Part shown: positions 1-11,722 of the stretch, piece by piece
Layout of the letters: every line of letters starts with the position of its first letter
How positions within the stretch are numbered: position 1 is the stretch's first letter
From: Collybiopsis luxurians FD-317 M1
Lineage: Eukaryota; Basidiomycota; Agaricomycetes; Agaricales; Omphalotaceae
DNA: 64,000 bases
Reading direction: 5' to 3'
NCBI GenBank assembly: GCA_000827265.1
Contig: KN834767.1
Coordinates: 471,917-535,916 of the forward strand
Notes under the pieces: generated by a model
Databases searched by the model: none
Told to the model about the DNA's origin: nothing
What the model saw: only the letters and a program-made list of their open reading frames with translations
Program-made: the position numbers and the translations under genes

Positions 1-1854
1 TTGAGCCTTACGGCACAACTTCTCATTCTCGAAAAGAACCCAGAACATACCAAAGACGCTACTCTGAACAGAGGCACATTCTGCAGCTTGTGCACGAATG
101 CAGTGCATATGATAAATGTTTAACTCAGTTCTGTAGAGATACCTACTTGATCATTAGTTAAAAACTGCACAATAGAGCAAACAATACTCGCTGTTCGGTA
201 AATGCAGATCGCAGTATGCAACTTTCCTACCTTCGATGCTAGTCGGATGCATGCATACCCCCTCTAGTGGAGCACTCTTCCTAAACCACTGGACAAGGAA
301 AATTCAAGGACGGTATTTTCGCGAGTTATCTGCCATATCTTCCTACTCCCACATACGGAACCGAGTGAATCGCTCATCAGTGCCATGCGCCCTGTTTCGC
401 CTATGTCTACAAGGGCGAGCAACTTTAGCCAAGTAACCACAGCTACCGCGCAGGGCTCAGTACTTCAACAATAGAGAAGAATAAAAATCGCTCACTATTC
501 ATCGCAGTGGGCGGTAAAACTTTGGAAAACTTCCGACTGTGGCATTCCTGGCTGGCAAGATTTTCCTATTCTGTGACCAAAAAGGTGAACAAAAGATTCG
601 AAACCGAGTAGAACGCGTCGGTCTACAATCACTAGTCACAAAAGATCCCAATCGAACACCATTCCCTTTCAGATCATTCGTTGAGAAAATCAAGTGCTAG
701 GGCTCTGGTGCATAACTCGCGTCCGGGACAACGAATCAAAATCGATTTCAGTTTATTTTCGCTTTCAAGAATATCTCGAACGAATAGGTTAGATCAGAGA
801 TGAGTATGGCTAACAAGGACCCGAGACGCTGAAGTGAAGGTCAGTATGATACGGTTTGGGGGGTCAGAGATCCACCTCACCTTACGTGGCCGAGGGGATT
901 GCGTGCTTTCTCTTCTTCAACAAGAGCACATCTAAAGCGGCGTTCTGACCCCACTATGTAGAGAATCCACATGCATTTCTCAAACTCTCCCAATCCTAAC
1001 TGGTATGTGTATGTGTAAGCCTACACCGAACCCCCTCTGTGGCGGCGAGGGTGGCGGCAAATTTCGAACTCTGATGGCATCTAAATGATGCCACCGGCGA
1101 AGTAACTGAAGTATTCGACTCGACGTCCGCGTTGTTTTATTCCACTTGTCTGTTGCTCCCTACACACCTGTAATCTAACTATTTGAAAAGGTCTCCAGTT
1201 CCCGAATAGCGATGATTATTCCTCCAAGATATTCCCGGAGTAGCCGCGTAAGTGAAAAAGTCTTTTCTTTTTGAAGAACTTTTCCACATCGCGTCGCGTC
1301 GAAAGGCATCCTCGACCGCTCCAGGGAGCCTTTAATAAAAAAGGAAACTCATAATCCGCAAAAGTCGCGCCTAAATCGGACTCAGGCGTTGTATGTATGC
1401 GCAGCGTTGATGGAGTTATTATGCGTTGCCGGCGGAAAAATTAAAAAAGCTTGTCATGTTCGACGTCTGTTCCTGTTCTTGCGGGGCAGCTGCCCAAGGC
1501 TGCCCATAAGGTTACGATAGTGAGTTGATTGTCATAACTCGGAATAAAGTTAGAAAATGTATTCTACATACATGGACCAATAGTCACAAGTCAGGGTAAG
1601 TGCGTTGAAAGAAATATTCAACACCGTAAACAGTATAGGATTTTCGAGGCTACACTTGAATGCGAACAACCTAGTTAGATCGACTTGCCGCTAGAAGCCT
1701 ATATACTCCTCAATAATTCCAAGTATGTATAATCCCTACTTTAATTCACGCAATGTCGCTCTCCCCGAAAGGATTGGGTTTATTTTATTTTATGATGATC
1801 TACATACATACGGCTCTTGATAGGCAGCCTCTCAAATTTAATCAAGTTCATACA

Positions 1855-1877
1855 TAGTGTTAGTGTTAGTGTTAGTA
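1855..1877. repeat. Hexanucleotide microsatellite (GTGTTA)n
   Basis: The unit TAGTGT/GTGTTA repeats about four times in tandem. No gene overlaps it. Confidence 0.7.
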
Positions 1878-1995
1878 ATTAAAAAATATCATTTGAAAGC
1901 CTAATCCGTAGAACAATGGAAGATTGAAGACTCACCTATCGACGCGCATCGTGCTCGCGTGCACTTGTTGCACCATGACCTCTGTCAGGACTGAT

Positions 1996-2023
1996 ATTCA
2001 TTTCATTCATTCATTCATTTATT
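1996..2023. repeat. Tetranucleotide microsatellite (ATTC)n
   Basis: An imperfect run of CATT/ATTC units is followed directly by a poly-A stretch. It is a simple sequence repeat in non-coding DNA. Confidence 0.7.
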
Positions 2024-3166
2024 CAAAAAAAAAGAGTACTAGTCAGGTCAGGACAGTCTAGCATTATATTACTTTTCGTTTTCATTTCGGCAGAGTATGA
2101 GCAACAAGTCCGAAGCATGTACATGTATGCTTGTGTCGGGAGAAAGCAATCGGAAATCTGTCCTCTACATCATGATCTCCGCATCAATAGTCGTTTTCTT
2201 CTCATTTCATTTCGAATTTCGGAAGATTATTCTGCTCTGCGTATACATATACCTTTCATCGAGCCTTTACGCGAACCGTCGAACGAGAGGCACCCGAGAA
2301 ATTTTGAGAATATTCATTCTTCGATGAAAACCGGCCTTGATCGGCGTGGGGAGTTTTCAAATATTTTTTTCCAACTAGCTCGCGAAGATGGAATTTCATG
2401 AAAGACGCTTAATGAACGCTCACCCGAGTTCACCGACGAACTTTTCGGATGTATGGGATATTAGAACTCAGCAGTGGGGGATGAAAATGATATGGACACT
2501 TTGGGAAAGGGCTGAACGGCGAAGGCGAAGGCGAAAAAGGAAAAAACCAAGTGCTTAGTGGACTCCGAGATGGTATGGGTTATAGATCGCCATTGACAAG
2601 TTTATGCTCTCTTCCTTTGGAGGACACAGAACGGTTACATCGCATATGGCAATTTCTCCACCGACACCTCGGCGTTCAGGTGTTCAATGTCAATATGAAC
2701 CGCTTCAAAGTCCACAGCACCACGCCCTCGTTGTCGACGTCACCGAAACACGGCAACCGACATCGCACTGCGCTCTTAATTCTGATCGCGGTCAAAGACG
2801 TGAGCGGGTCGAGTCTAGCCCAGCCTTCGCTGGTCTGGCTCTGGCAGAGTCACGACCAAGTATACCTCCGAGCATCCGCTCCAGCCTCCAGAGCGCGGAA
2901 GAAATAATCGTTCGCTCTCGTGGCTGGCTCGTAACGAACGAGCGAAACCAACGAAACGGACAGGTTTGCCCGCTCGTCATCGATTCGTTCGATCGTTGGC
3001 CCGACAACAATCGCAGTCATTGACGTGGACATGGACTCGGAGGCCAAGTCAAGTTATTTATGGTTCGTTGCGGCGGTATAACTTATGGACAGACATCTCA
3101 TCTGGGTAGAAAGGTGCAAGTCGCGCGCGCCTCCATGAAGGTTCGATATAAAGTAGATACAGTTAC

Positions 3167-5251
3167 TCACTCTCCCTTTTTAAGTTTCTTTTTCTTCTTT
3201 CCCTTTTTCTTTCCCTTCTTCTTGCGTGGTCGTTGCTCCACATCACCATCTTTATCCTCCCCGTCCCCTTCTCCTCCCTCGTCGCCATCGCCATCGCCAT
3301 CGCCATCTCCATCGCTTTCTTCCTCGTCCGCTTCTCCATCGGCATCAACATGACCAGAACCTCTTTTTCGTTTCCCCTTCCGCTCCAAGCCTTTCGATGA
3401 TGATGATGAGCCCCTCACAAAACACGACACGAAAAACCCATTCGTAGCATCTTCACCCGGTAAACATCGTATCAAAGACGCTGCATGACCTGCACACCCG
3501 AGGACATCAAGGTAAACCGTCAGTTCAATCAGTTGAATTACGTTTACGCAAATAGCAGACGAAAGGAAGAAAAACACATACCAGGCTCGTTCATCTCACC
3601 CTCCAGCCCCCTCCTTTTCCACTCGGGCAGAACCTCACTCGGAAGGGCGAGTACGAAATTCGCGGTACGGGCTTCGGAGGATTCAAGCGCTGCCCGGACA
3701 ACGTGTTCGTCTTCGATGGTGTGGATGGAGCATGTAGAATATACTATTCGTTGAACCGATGGGACTAGGTATCAAAGTGAGCTGAACGACCATCTCGAGA
3801 GAGAAGAGCACGAGCAAACGTACATTTCATCGCGTGTTTAATCATCATGAGCTGGAAACCAGCCAACTTGTTTAGACGCTCTTCCAGTTCTTGAACAGAC
3901 GAGTCGGCCTCCTGCTCTGAGTGGATTGAAGAATCGAGTAATGAGTCGTTCTCATCCTTTTGACACGAGCAACTGAAATGCTCACCAGATTCAACAAGAT
4001 AATCCAACCGGTTGACGATCCCCGATCCGCTGCATGAAGGATCTAAGAGACTGTTGGTAATCGAAGTGAGAGACATATGTGGAATGAGCGTGGACGGCGG
4101 AGAGAAGAACTTACATATGCGAAACTCGAGAATACTTTGGATCCGTAGGATCTACAGTAAGAAAGTCGACATTGACGGATTCCACATTTTTGCACTTTGC
4201 TTTCGATAGCATCTTCTGTAGAGTCGAGAATCGTCTGCGGTCCCTTTCGAAGGCGAAGAGCTAGTAAAGCGACTCTATGTAGAAAGAAAATTATTGGCAA
4301 GTTCCGGAAACGAGCTTACCACTCCCAAGTTACCCATCAACGCGCTCAAATGCGAAGTCTTATTGCCCGGAGCAGCAGTCGCGTCAATCACTACAGCATT
4401 TTTAGAGGCAGGAGGATTGAGAACAACGGCAGGAAAACATGAGGCTTTATCCTGAAGGATTACTTTTCCAATCTTGTAAGCCTCTTCGTCTTGGAACGAT
4501 ACATGAGGATGGAAGAGCAGCAAAGCTGGGATGTGTTTGTCTTTTGCGAAATCCTTATGTGACTTCCTACATAATAGGACGGGAGGTCAAAAATGACTAC
4601 GGCGCGGTGAAAAGAAAGCCATACGAGGAAACTTCGAACGAATCAGCGTCCTTGAGTGTGAATCCTTTGGCTCCAAAATGTCGGATCGCTTCGTCAACGG
4701 ACCACAGTGTAGTGTTTACGCGAACATATCGGGGAATTGATGCTTCAAAACTCGTCTTCAGCGTTCAGAAACTCATCAGATTCAAGGAGTCTAACCTGCT
4801 CTGCTATCTCCCGATTGAGCGAGCTCTTCATTGGACTTAACACCCCGTTTAATCTTCAGCTTTTGTAGCTCGCTATGAAGCCTGGTCTTATGACGCAGAA
4901 CAGCTTGCTTTATAGGCCCATCTCCAGCCTGAATTCCTCCCGAACTGAACAGCACATCATGGACCAGTACAAGTGCCAGATTCAACGAGGAAAGCTTTTT
5001 ACGTTCTTCCTTTAAAAGTTTGGCTTGGTCGATTACATCCAACAGTACAGGCTTGTCTACAAAAACGACGTTTTTAACCACACTATGATTGTCTTTTTAC
5101 AGTGACTCGTCTCACATTTTAACGTCTGGATGACGAGGGCAGAAGTTCGCTTTCTATCCTTCTCAGCAACGGTAGATATTAGGCCTTTAATGGAGCCTTT
5201 TTTGGCGTCGAGACGGTCGAGAACATCAGCGGCAGAAAAGTAAAAGTTCAT
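3167..5251 (-). CDS. rcm1: NSUN5/Rcm1-type rRNA (cytosine-C5)-methyltransferase
   Basis: This is a probable SAM-dependent m5C methyltransferase of large-subunit rRNA acting in the nucleolus. The start at 5251 gives MNFYFSAADVL, like the MNFY start of yeast Rcm1. Later exons carry the RNA-MTase core: KASCFPA and DATAAPGNKTSH (motif I, near 4.35-4.45 kb), DPSCSGSG with the motif IV cysteine (near 4.03 kb), and YSTCSIH with the catalytic motif VI cysteine (near 3.73 kb). The family ending NGFFVSCFVRG lies near 3.43 kb. It is followed by an unusually acidic DGDGDG run, encoded by a GCCATC-type microsatellite, and a lysine-rich tail that may act as a nucleolar signal. At least five introns are needed. 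The first intron (about 5.07-5.12 kb) does not resolve cleanly by eye. Transcription is divergent from the DnaJ gene. Confidence 0.88.
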
Positions 5252-5590
5252 GGCATCATTCCAAGTAGTATACAGATATCTAAAGGGTATCCAGTACCTG
5301 CGCGAAACTCATCAGCTTTCAATGCTCGAATAGACGAGTAAATGCTTCAGAAAGATATAAAATTGTCGTCATGAATCGGACAATGTAGATAAGTTTTGAA
5401 AGAACATCATTAAATAAAAAATAGAGACAGAGTACACACCTGAGATGACGGTCAAGAACAAGAAGCTGAAAAAAATTTCGGCGGGAGGCGGAATAGAGCG
5501 GCCCACCGGATTCCGGAGCCCCGCAAACCTAAACGCGTTTTCAAAAGCCTGGTACTGTACCGTTCCAGCCGTCACGGTCATCTCGCTCGA
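5252..5590. promoter_or_regulatory. Shared intergenic promoter region, NSUN5-like / DnaJ
   Basis: About 340 bp separate the start codons of two divergent housekeeping genes, so both promoters and both 5' leaders must lie here. The DnaJ leader exon occupies the right end, because its last base is the A of the start codon. An ATG at 5445 opens an out-of-frame leader ORF that would overlap the DnaJ start if transcription begins upstream of it. Confidence 0.55.
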
Positions 5591-7518
5591 AGTAAGCCTT
5601 TCTTTATTTTCCTTTCCTCTAAACTAATGAGGCCATTCAGTGGTTGCTGAGACTGAACTGTACGAGCTGCTAGGGGTTTCTCCGAGTGCCAGTGAAGGTA
5701 TTTTTTCCGAAAAGCTTTTTTTGCTTGTAGTCGTTCATCTTTTGATAGATGAAATCAAAAAGGCGTACAAGAAAAAGGTACGTCGACCGTTACATCTTGA
5801 TACTTTCTCTCTGACATCTTCTAGGCTCGGGATATCCACCCAGTAGGTAAACTTCAATCCTTTTGGCTTTTCACTTAGCCGTCTTCTTTTCAGGACAAGG
5901 TACCTTATAAACGTCCTTCGAGATCATCCTAGAAATTAATGCTTCTCCCTCAGAACCCCAATGACCCAAATGCTGCCACAAGATTCCAAGAAATGGCTGC
6001 GGCGTTCGTATCTTTTGACTCTTCAAGTTGCGCACATCTTCGCTTACTCTTCCCCTTTTCCCCTTTTTCCCTTTTTGCTCCAGCTACGAAATCTTGAACG
6101 ATCCAAACTCTCGAGCAATCTACGATGAAAGCGGAATGGAAGGTCTCTCTGGTGGTGGTGGACCAGGTGCCGCCAATATGGATGATCTTTTTGCACAATT
6201 CTTCGGAGGAGGTGGCGGAGGATTTTCGTTTGGTTTTGATATGGGAGGAGGTCCTTCGCGCAGGAAAAATGATTCGATAATACAACATTCAGTCACACTA
6301 GAAGACTTATATAACGGCAAAACTGTAAAGATGAACATGGAGAAGCAGGTACTATGTGGCTCGTGCAAAGGGTGCGTATTCTTCACTTCCCCTTTACATT
6401 CACTAACAGTTGAATCCATGCAGGTCTGGTGCAAAAGGAAGTGCTAAACCCAAGCAATGCTCGACATGTGAAGGGAGCGGCTCTACCTATGTCAAGACTC
6501 AGGTTGGCCACTAAACACTTCCCTCCAAAAGCCATATCTCATGAGACAAACCCTTCTAGATGGCCGGCGGAAGAATGGCCGTTTCTCGTGAAAGATGCTC
6601 GGACTGTGAGGGCTCAGGTCAAAAGCTGCGGGAGAAGGATAGGTACATCCGAACACGGGAGTTAAAATGCAAATTCTGAACTCAATCGCAGGTGCAAGAA
6701 ATGTAAAGGTTCTGGGACAGTCCAGGAAAAGACCCGACAGGAACTGTTCATTGAGAAAGGCATGGCTGATCATCAAAGGATAGTCTTAGCTGGCGCTGGT
6801 GATGAACAAGTAAACGATCTTCTTTTCCTTTTCTCCGTCGACTCTGACGCCTCTTATTAGCCTAATGTCCCCGCCGGTGACGTAGTATTCGTATTAAAAG
6901 CCCTTCCCCACGATTCCTTCGAGCGAAACGGCAACGACTTGCTAGTCCACGTCAAAGTCACGCTTTCCGAAGCATTGCTTGGCTTCTCGAGGATCCTGCT
7001 TACCCACCTCGATGGTCGCGGGATCAAAGTCTCTTCGCCGCCAGGAAAAATCCTGCAGCCCGACTCCAGTATCGTGATTCGAGGGGAAGGAATGCCTGTT
7101 TACAAGCGACCGGACACCAAGGGAGATTTATATGTCCTGTTCGAAATCGAGATGCCAACGGAGGATTGGTTGAGGTCAACAGACCGCAAGGTAATACACT
7201 ATCCTTCCATCTCTTTATAGTGTTTCCCGCTGACTTGTACGCTCCCTCTAGGCCCTCGAAAAGCTCCTTCCACCCAAAAAACCCGAGATGCAACCCGAGC
7301 CCGAGGTTGTAGACGAAGTCAATTTCGAGGAAATCGACGTGCGTTTGCAATCTTTTCCTGCCAGTCACGACTTCTTTGACGATCATGGTTTCTTTACGAA
7401 CCAGCGCGAGGACATCAATGATGAAGATGGATGGGAGGATGACGATGACGACGAAGATGAAGATGATGTATATGACCGCTATGGAGGTCATCCAGAGCCA
7501 GAGTGTCGCCAGCAGTGA
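5591..7518 (+). CDS. ydj1: Type I DnaJ/Hsp40 co-chaperone, Ydj1-like, with CaaX box
   Basis: This is an Hsp70 co-chaperone of the cytosol and ER face. My splice model has exons 5591, 5641-5697, 5749-5777, 5825-5842, 5894-5899, 5954-6003, 6084-6371, 6424-6502, 6560-6642, 6692-6809, 6861-7190 and 7252-7518. It is in frame throughout and gives 441 aa. The order is J domain (ETELYELLGV, HPDKNP, AYEIL), a Gly/Phe-rich linker, four zinc-finger motifs (CGSCKGSG, CSTCEGSG, CSDCEGSG, CKKCKGSG), the substrate-binding C-terminal domains, an Asp/Glu run and the ending ECRQQ. CRQQ fits a farnesylation CaaX box, as in yeast Ydj1 (CASQ). The start codon is split by an intron, and the D-K of the HPD motif sits on a 6-nt exon. 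Confidence 0.92.
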
Positions 7519-8055
7519 TTGCTGCTTGGTGTTCAGCCAATGCTTTCACTCCACATTTCCGTCGCTTTCTCTATACATTTAATGGCGAGTCAGCGTTGGT
7601 TTTCCCTGTCCAATCCCCGCTCTTGAGTGCCATCCCAACTCCCGTCTTTTGATATAACAAATCGTCAACGCTCATTCCCTCTTTCACTTGATACCACGTA
7701 TGCTACTTTCTTACAATACTATACTCGTCTACTATTCGTCAAAGTACTCAATAATTCCATGCACAGATAACACGCTTTTCGTAGATACATAGTACCAGGT
7801 ACATCTTGCCACACAACTCTTGCAGATAGGATTACATTGCATTTATCGTGCAGCCTGGGGATACCGTCGCAGGTTCTTAGAGTTGTTGAGCTATTGCGGT
7901 ACCTAACTTGGCATGCCATGCAATGAGGCGCGTGCATTCATGATAGAAAGTGAAAGCCGTATTCAAGACTGTACAATATGAACGTCGTTGACTGGAATGG
8001 GTCACAAACGCGAACGCGGGTTTCACACAATCACATTTCAGTACGCAAAAACAAG
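7519..8055. other. Convergent 3' intergenic region
   Basis: This holds the 3' ends of the DnaJ gene (+) and the complex I subunit gene (-). I see no further coding exon. The short open frames here are antisense or non-coding. Confidence 0.6.
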
Positions 8056-8513
8056 TTATACATCTATCTGTTTGTATCCCTTGACCTAGAAGGAAAGAAA
8101 AAAAATGACCAGCCTCAGTTGAAAAGCCAACAAACGAAAAAGAAACAGAATAAAGGAAGTAAGAAGGCCAAGAAGCACATAATCCCGCCAGCCCGCACAG
8201 CGTAAAGCGTAAAAACACGCAACCCGCAACCCGCAACGCACCTTTGCATCCGAAAGCTTGTCCAGCAACTTTTCCGACAGCCACTTGCAATTCTCAAACG
8301 CATTAACACCTTCTGACCTCTGACATTTCTCTAATTCTTCGCGGACCAGACGAGCTTCCATGGCTCGGACCCAGGATTCGCGGATGTGTTCGTCGCGAGC
8401 TTGGAATTTTGCTATGATGTAGGTTTAATATTAATTAGGAAAACGCTGAGCAAAAAATGCGAAGGAAAGTGAAAAGAACCTTTGATTGCTGCTCTTTGCT
8501 CTTCGTCGACCAT
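8056..8513 (-). CDS. Mitochondrial complex I accessory subunit, NDUFB10/PDSW-like (12 kDa)
   Basis: This is a small accessory subunit of NADH:ubiquinone oxidoreductase in the inner mitochondrial membrane. Three exons (8513-8480, 8411-8242, 8085-8056) join in frame to 77 aa starting MVDEEQRAAIKAKF and ending VKGYKQIDV. The core ARDEHIRESWVRAMEARLV, then EELEKCQRSEGVN and ENCKWLSEKLL, matches the fungal 12-kDa subunit pattern with its paired cysteines (KCxRxEGVNxxENCK). I assigned it from memory of that motif, without a search. The second intron holds long open stretches that could be mistaken for coding sequence. It converges with the DnaJ gene. Its promoter abuts the A-arm duplication breakpoint near 8.6 kb. 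Confidence 0.75.
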
Positions 8514-8602
8514 GGTGGTTGTAAGGACTCAGAATGGGCGGCTTCCGGGCGCTTGTTGTTGGGAATCACATGATCAGGAAAATTAAAGTTTTCATTTTAC
8601 TC

Positions 8603-8656
8603 TATGGAGAGGAAGGAGGAGGAGGAGGAGAAATTGATTTAGGGTGAGTGTTAATG
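8603..8656 (+). pseudogene. Fossil of the DUF1295 gene 3' tail beside oxidase copy A
   Basis: The GGAGG-rich stretch followed by GAGAAATTGATTTAGGGTGA aligns with the last codons of the DUF1295 gene (27.55-27.59 kb, encoding EVEKLVWGES). It aligns even better with the similar fossil at 33.75-33.79 kb. No functional product is possible. Its value is as a marker that the copy-A segment was copied from the array near 34 kb. Confidence 0.6.
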
Positions 8657-8842
8657 CACTGAAGACCAGCCGCAGCTTGGGGAATTTTGTAATGTCAAAT
8701 CAACTGTGGAGGTTATCGATCTGCCGCCGAGTCAGAGTAGAAGGCTTTCAATGAATATTTTCGGTGAGCAAATTCTCGATTTGTTTTCGAGTAGTATAGA
8801 TAGGCAAACTGCATCACATAGCTAATTAGGAACCATGTTGGT

Positions 8843-11244
8843 TTACACCCAAGCAGCCTGAACAAGTGCAGCTGCTCTTTCTGCAATGACATACGTAGGC
8901 GCCTGAGTATGTGCGCTTGTCACAAACGGCTGTTTTACCTCTTCAGTTTATTCGACCCATGAAATCAAGAACATCGACTCACAAACACCGAGGAATCAAT
9001 CATCCTTAAGCCTTCCACTCTTTTGACCCGCAGATCAGGATCCACAACCCCATAATCTGCGTCTTTAGCACTCATCGCTGCAGTCCCTACAGGATGGCCA
9101 CTGGATCCGGCATTATTTCGTATGTATTCATCTAGGACGTTGTCCGGGGAGGTTGCGGTTATATTCGCAAAATCTCCGAATTGGGACAGAAGGTATCCAT
9201 CCCAAATTGGAGCGGAGAGGTATTGGAACGTGATGCGTATTACCTCCCGCATGGCTGCAATGTCAAAAGGAGAGGTAAGATAGCCTGGATCAATGAGCGG
9301 GTTGGCAAAGGGATTGGTGCTGTTGATGGTGAGGGACCCCCCTGAGGGAAGATGTTTTGATCAGTGAAAAGTTGGAAAATATAATGGAAGCTTACGAGAA
9401 GCGGGACTAACGACTGTGGTCTCCAGCGTTAGAAAGTGTCCGGCAGGAGGAGGTATTCCATAGAACCCATTCTTCAAATAAGGATCAAAGAGTTTTAATC
9501 GAAATTGCAAACTGCTGCTACTTACTGCAGGAAGCATCTCCAGATGAGGTGAATTCCTTCCAGACGATGGATCTCCAAACTTGTGGGTCAAACTCTCGCT
9601 AGCTCTGAAGAACGAGATCTGATTCCCACCAGTGACAACTAGTGGGCCCATTCCAGTCTTGTTAAACTCAGTGTACACCTTATTCAGCAGAGTGGCATTT
9701 CGCAGAAGGTCGTCAGTGGTTTTGTTCGAGTTGACCAAAAATACATTTGTAACGGCAGGTTGATCAGTGAGATTTTTACCGACACTGGGAAGGTTCACAA
9801 GAGATTTTATACCGATCTCCGATAGTTCGTCAGAGTCACCAATTCCAGAATTCAGAAGAATATGCGGAGAGCCAATAACCCCTGCCGAAAGAATCACTTC
9901 CTTTAAGGCGTTCACTTGCAGAAGAGGACCTACATCACGTTTGAATCAGCTTCTATTCAAAAAATTCTTTCAACGGATGTTACCATCAAGATCTTGAGCA
10001 AACTCGACTGTGCGGAATGCATAGCCGGACAAAGAGCTCTTCGAAACACTAGGAAGAACCCTGGAAGCACGCGCATGAAGAAGAACGTCTAGATTTTTCC
10101 TCTCAATGTATTTTGGTGCGAGATAAGATGTTGCGGAACTGCTTCGGCGACCTTCAGTGGAGATGGTTAATTGTAGCCAGCCTGAGAGAGTAAACCTTGT
10201 CAGTCACTCGAATCAAAACTAGCTCGAGTTCGCTGACCAAATCCCAAAGGGTTTCCTGAGTTGTAATCCTGATTGAAATTAAAAATACCTCCAAGCTCGT
10301 CAACGGCTTCAAAAATCATGGGGTCGATACTTTCTGAAAATCCGCTGAGACTAACGGCATTGACTCCAGTCAGACTGTGCACAGAGGGGTTGAATTGACC
10401 CGTAGTATTGTGTCTGTCCGCGGGAAGCTCCCATTTCTCGTTCTGCAGTAGGTTCAAGTCAACAGAAGTATTGCTGAGGATATGAGAACGAGAACTACTT
10501 TTGCAATGAAAGGTTGAAGATTATCCCAAGACCATCCATCGTCCTTCGTTACTGTTGCCCAGCGATCATAGTCATCCGCCGATCCGCGGGTGTAAACCAT
10601 TCCATCTTCAACGACATTATTCAAACGCTGTTTTCTTGCTATGTGAAGAGTGTACTTACTGACGGAACTCGAGCCACCAAGCACAAAGCCCCTGGGCAGG
10701 AAAGTGGAATGATTGTTCAGTCCTTGTTGCACAGTTGTCGTGAAGTTCCAGTCATATTGGGATTTGAAGATGCTAGCAAAGAAGGGTACGTCGAGCTGGA
10801 AGGCATCGATGTTTCTGGTGAGAATGAACGAAATTAAATAGAATATGAGTTTTGCAATAGGCAAGGAATACACATGGGAGCCGGGCGCGGTCAAGTTAAA
10901 ATTTATTTTCAAAAATGCCATCGAACCCCCAGCTTAACGACATCCACAGCGACAATGACAGAGGGCTTTCAAAGTAGGACTTACGTTCCCCCAGCTTCAA
11001 TGATCAATACGGAGGATTCAGGGTTCTCCGTGAGCCTATTTGCGACTACACTGCCGGCTGTTCCTCCTGCAGTATTGAAAGAAATATTGAGAAAGAAATG
11101 GAATTCTTCGTAGGGCCTACCTCCTATAATAACAAAGTCATAAGCTCTGGACGGCAGGTCACTGAAGTTGTTGTACAGAACTGCATAGCAAAGGCGTAGA
11201 GCCCAGGAATGAAAAAGGATCAATATCAAGACAGAAATCTGCAT
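8843..11244 (-). CDS. Secreted GMC oxidoreductase, aryl-alcohol-oxidase-like, copy A
   Basis: This is a predicted extracellular FAD flavoprotein that oxidises aromatic or other primary alcohols (CAZy AA3_2 type). The first exon starts at 11244 with a hydrophobic signal peptide ([19 protein letters not shown]). The Rossmann FAD motif [16 protein letters not shown] is split by an intron. Further motifs are [15 protein letters not shown] (GMC signature 1), [15 protein letters not shown] (GMC signature 2), [12 protein letters not shown] (first catalytic His) and [10 protein letters not shown] (second His). About ten exons follow the same splice pattern as copy B and I find no frameshift. Differences include [10 protein letters not shown] and EKWELPAD. 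It is the closest relative of copy E, with which it shares flanks. The product name is known family function; the substrate is inferred. Confidence 0.9.
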
Positions 11245-11289
11245 TTTGTGGCTAGTAAGCTTGGTTAGATCAAAGAAACCATCATCGTT

Positions 11290-11352
11290 TGCCTTTTAAC
11301 TAATACTTCAATTCAGTAGAGGCTAGCTACTGTGACTACAGCATGATCATGA
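11290..11352 (-). promoter_or_regulatory. Conserved oxidase promoter block, copy A
   Basis: Read on the minus strand, the block carries a CATGATCATGCTGTAGTCAC-type segment, then TAGCTAGCC, then GTTAAAAGGC about 50 bp before the start codon. The TTAAAA core could serve as a TATA element. The same block recurs before the other seven copies, and its conservation across paralogs suggests shared regulation. Confidence 0.55.
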
Positions 11353-11722
11353 GCTTCAAGTTCTTGAATGCTGAATACTTTGGGACTTAGTTACAATGGA
11401 ATGCCGAATTTATGTGGTGGTGATTTTGTACCTGATACAAGACAGGCTAAATTTTGTAATTTATATAATTTTAGCTAGTGTTCATTACATTCGATGATCT
11501 GAGAAATCCCATTAATGAATGAGGCACGAGTACTACCGCCACGCGTTACTGTTGGTCCACTAACGCGTTCAGAGCTTGAGAGCAAAGACCTATCCAGGTC
11601 GTCCCCCAAAATTCCTAGTTTAACTGTTGCATTGACCAGAATATGGAGAAGAGCATGGGATTGATTTCGCTCATTGATCCCAGAAGAGTACAGATCAAGA
11701 TGAGAGCATGGGAAACTTTATT

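Larger units (their letters stand above)
1..3166. other. No recognisable gene
   Basis: No open frame on either strand shows a domain, a signal peptide or an exon chain I recognise. The open frames at about 2.55-3.02 kb overlap each other on both strands and look like chance. Simple repeats are present, namely a hexamer run near 1.86 kb and an ATTC-type run near 2.0 kb. The block lies downstream of the NSUN5-like gene and may hold an unrecognised gene or regulatory DNA. Confidence 0.5.
8635..11722. repeat. Dispersed segmental duplication, copy 1 (contains oxidase A)
   Basis: Non-coding flanks on both sides match those of copy E (about 33,783-36,693). On the 3' side they share GTGAGTGTT...TTAATGCACTGAAG, CGAGTCAGA and TCGAGTAGTATAGATAGG. 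On the 5' side they share TTTCGCTCATTGATCCCA and GAGAGCATGGGAAA. The copies lie in the same orientation about 25 kb apart. Similarity stops near 8.63 and 11.72 kb. Confidence 0.8.

Noticed and set aside
2551..3023. Overlapping open frames on both strands
   Set aside because: No signal peptide, domain or exon partner. Several frames are open at once, as in GC-rich non-coding DNA.
5369..5581. Minus-strand frame in the divergent promoter
   Set aside because: It is antisense to the DnaJ leader exon and carries no motif.
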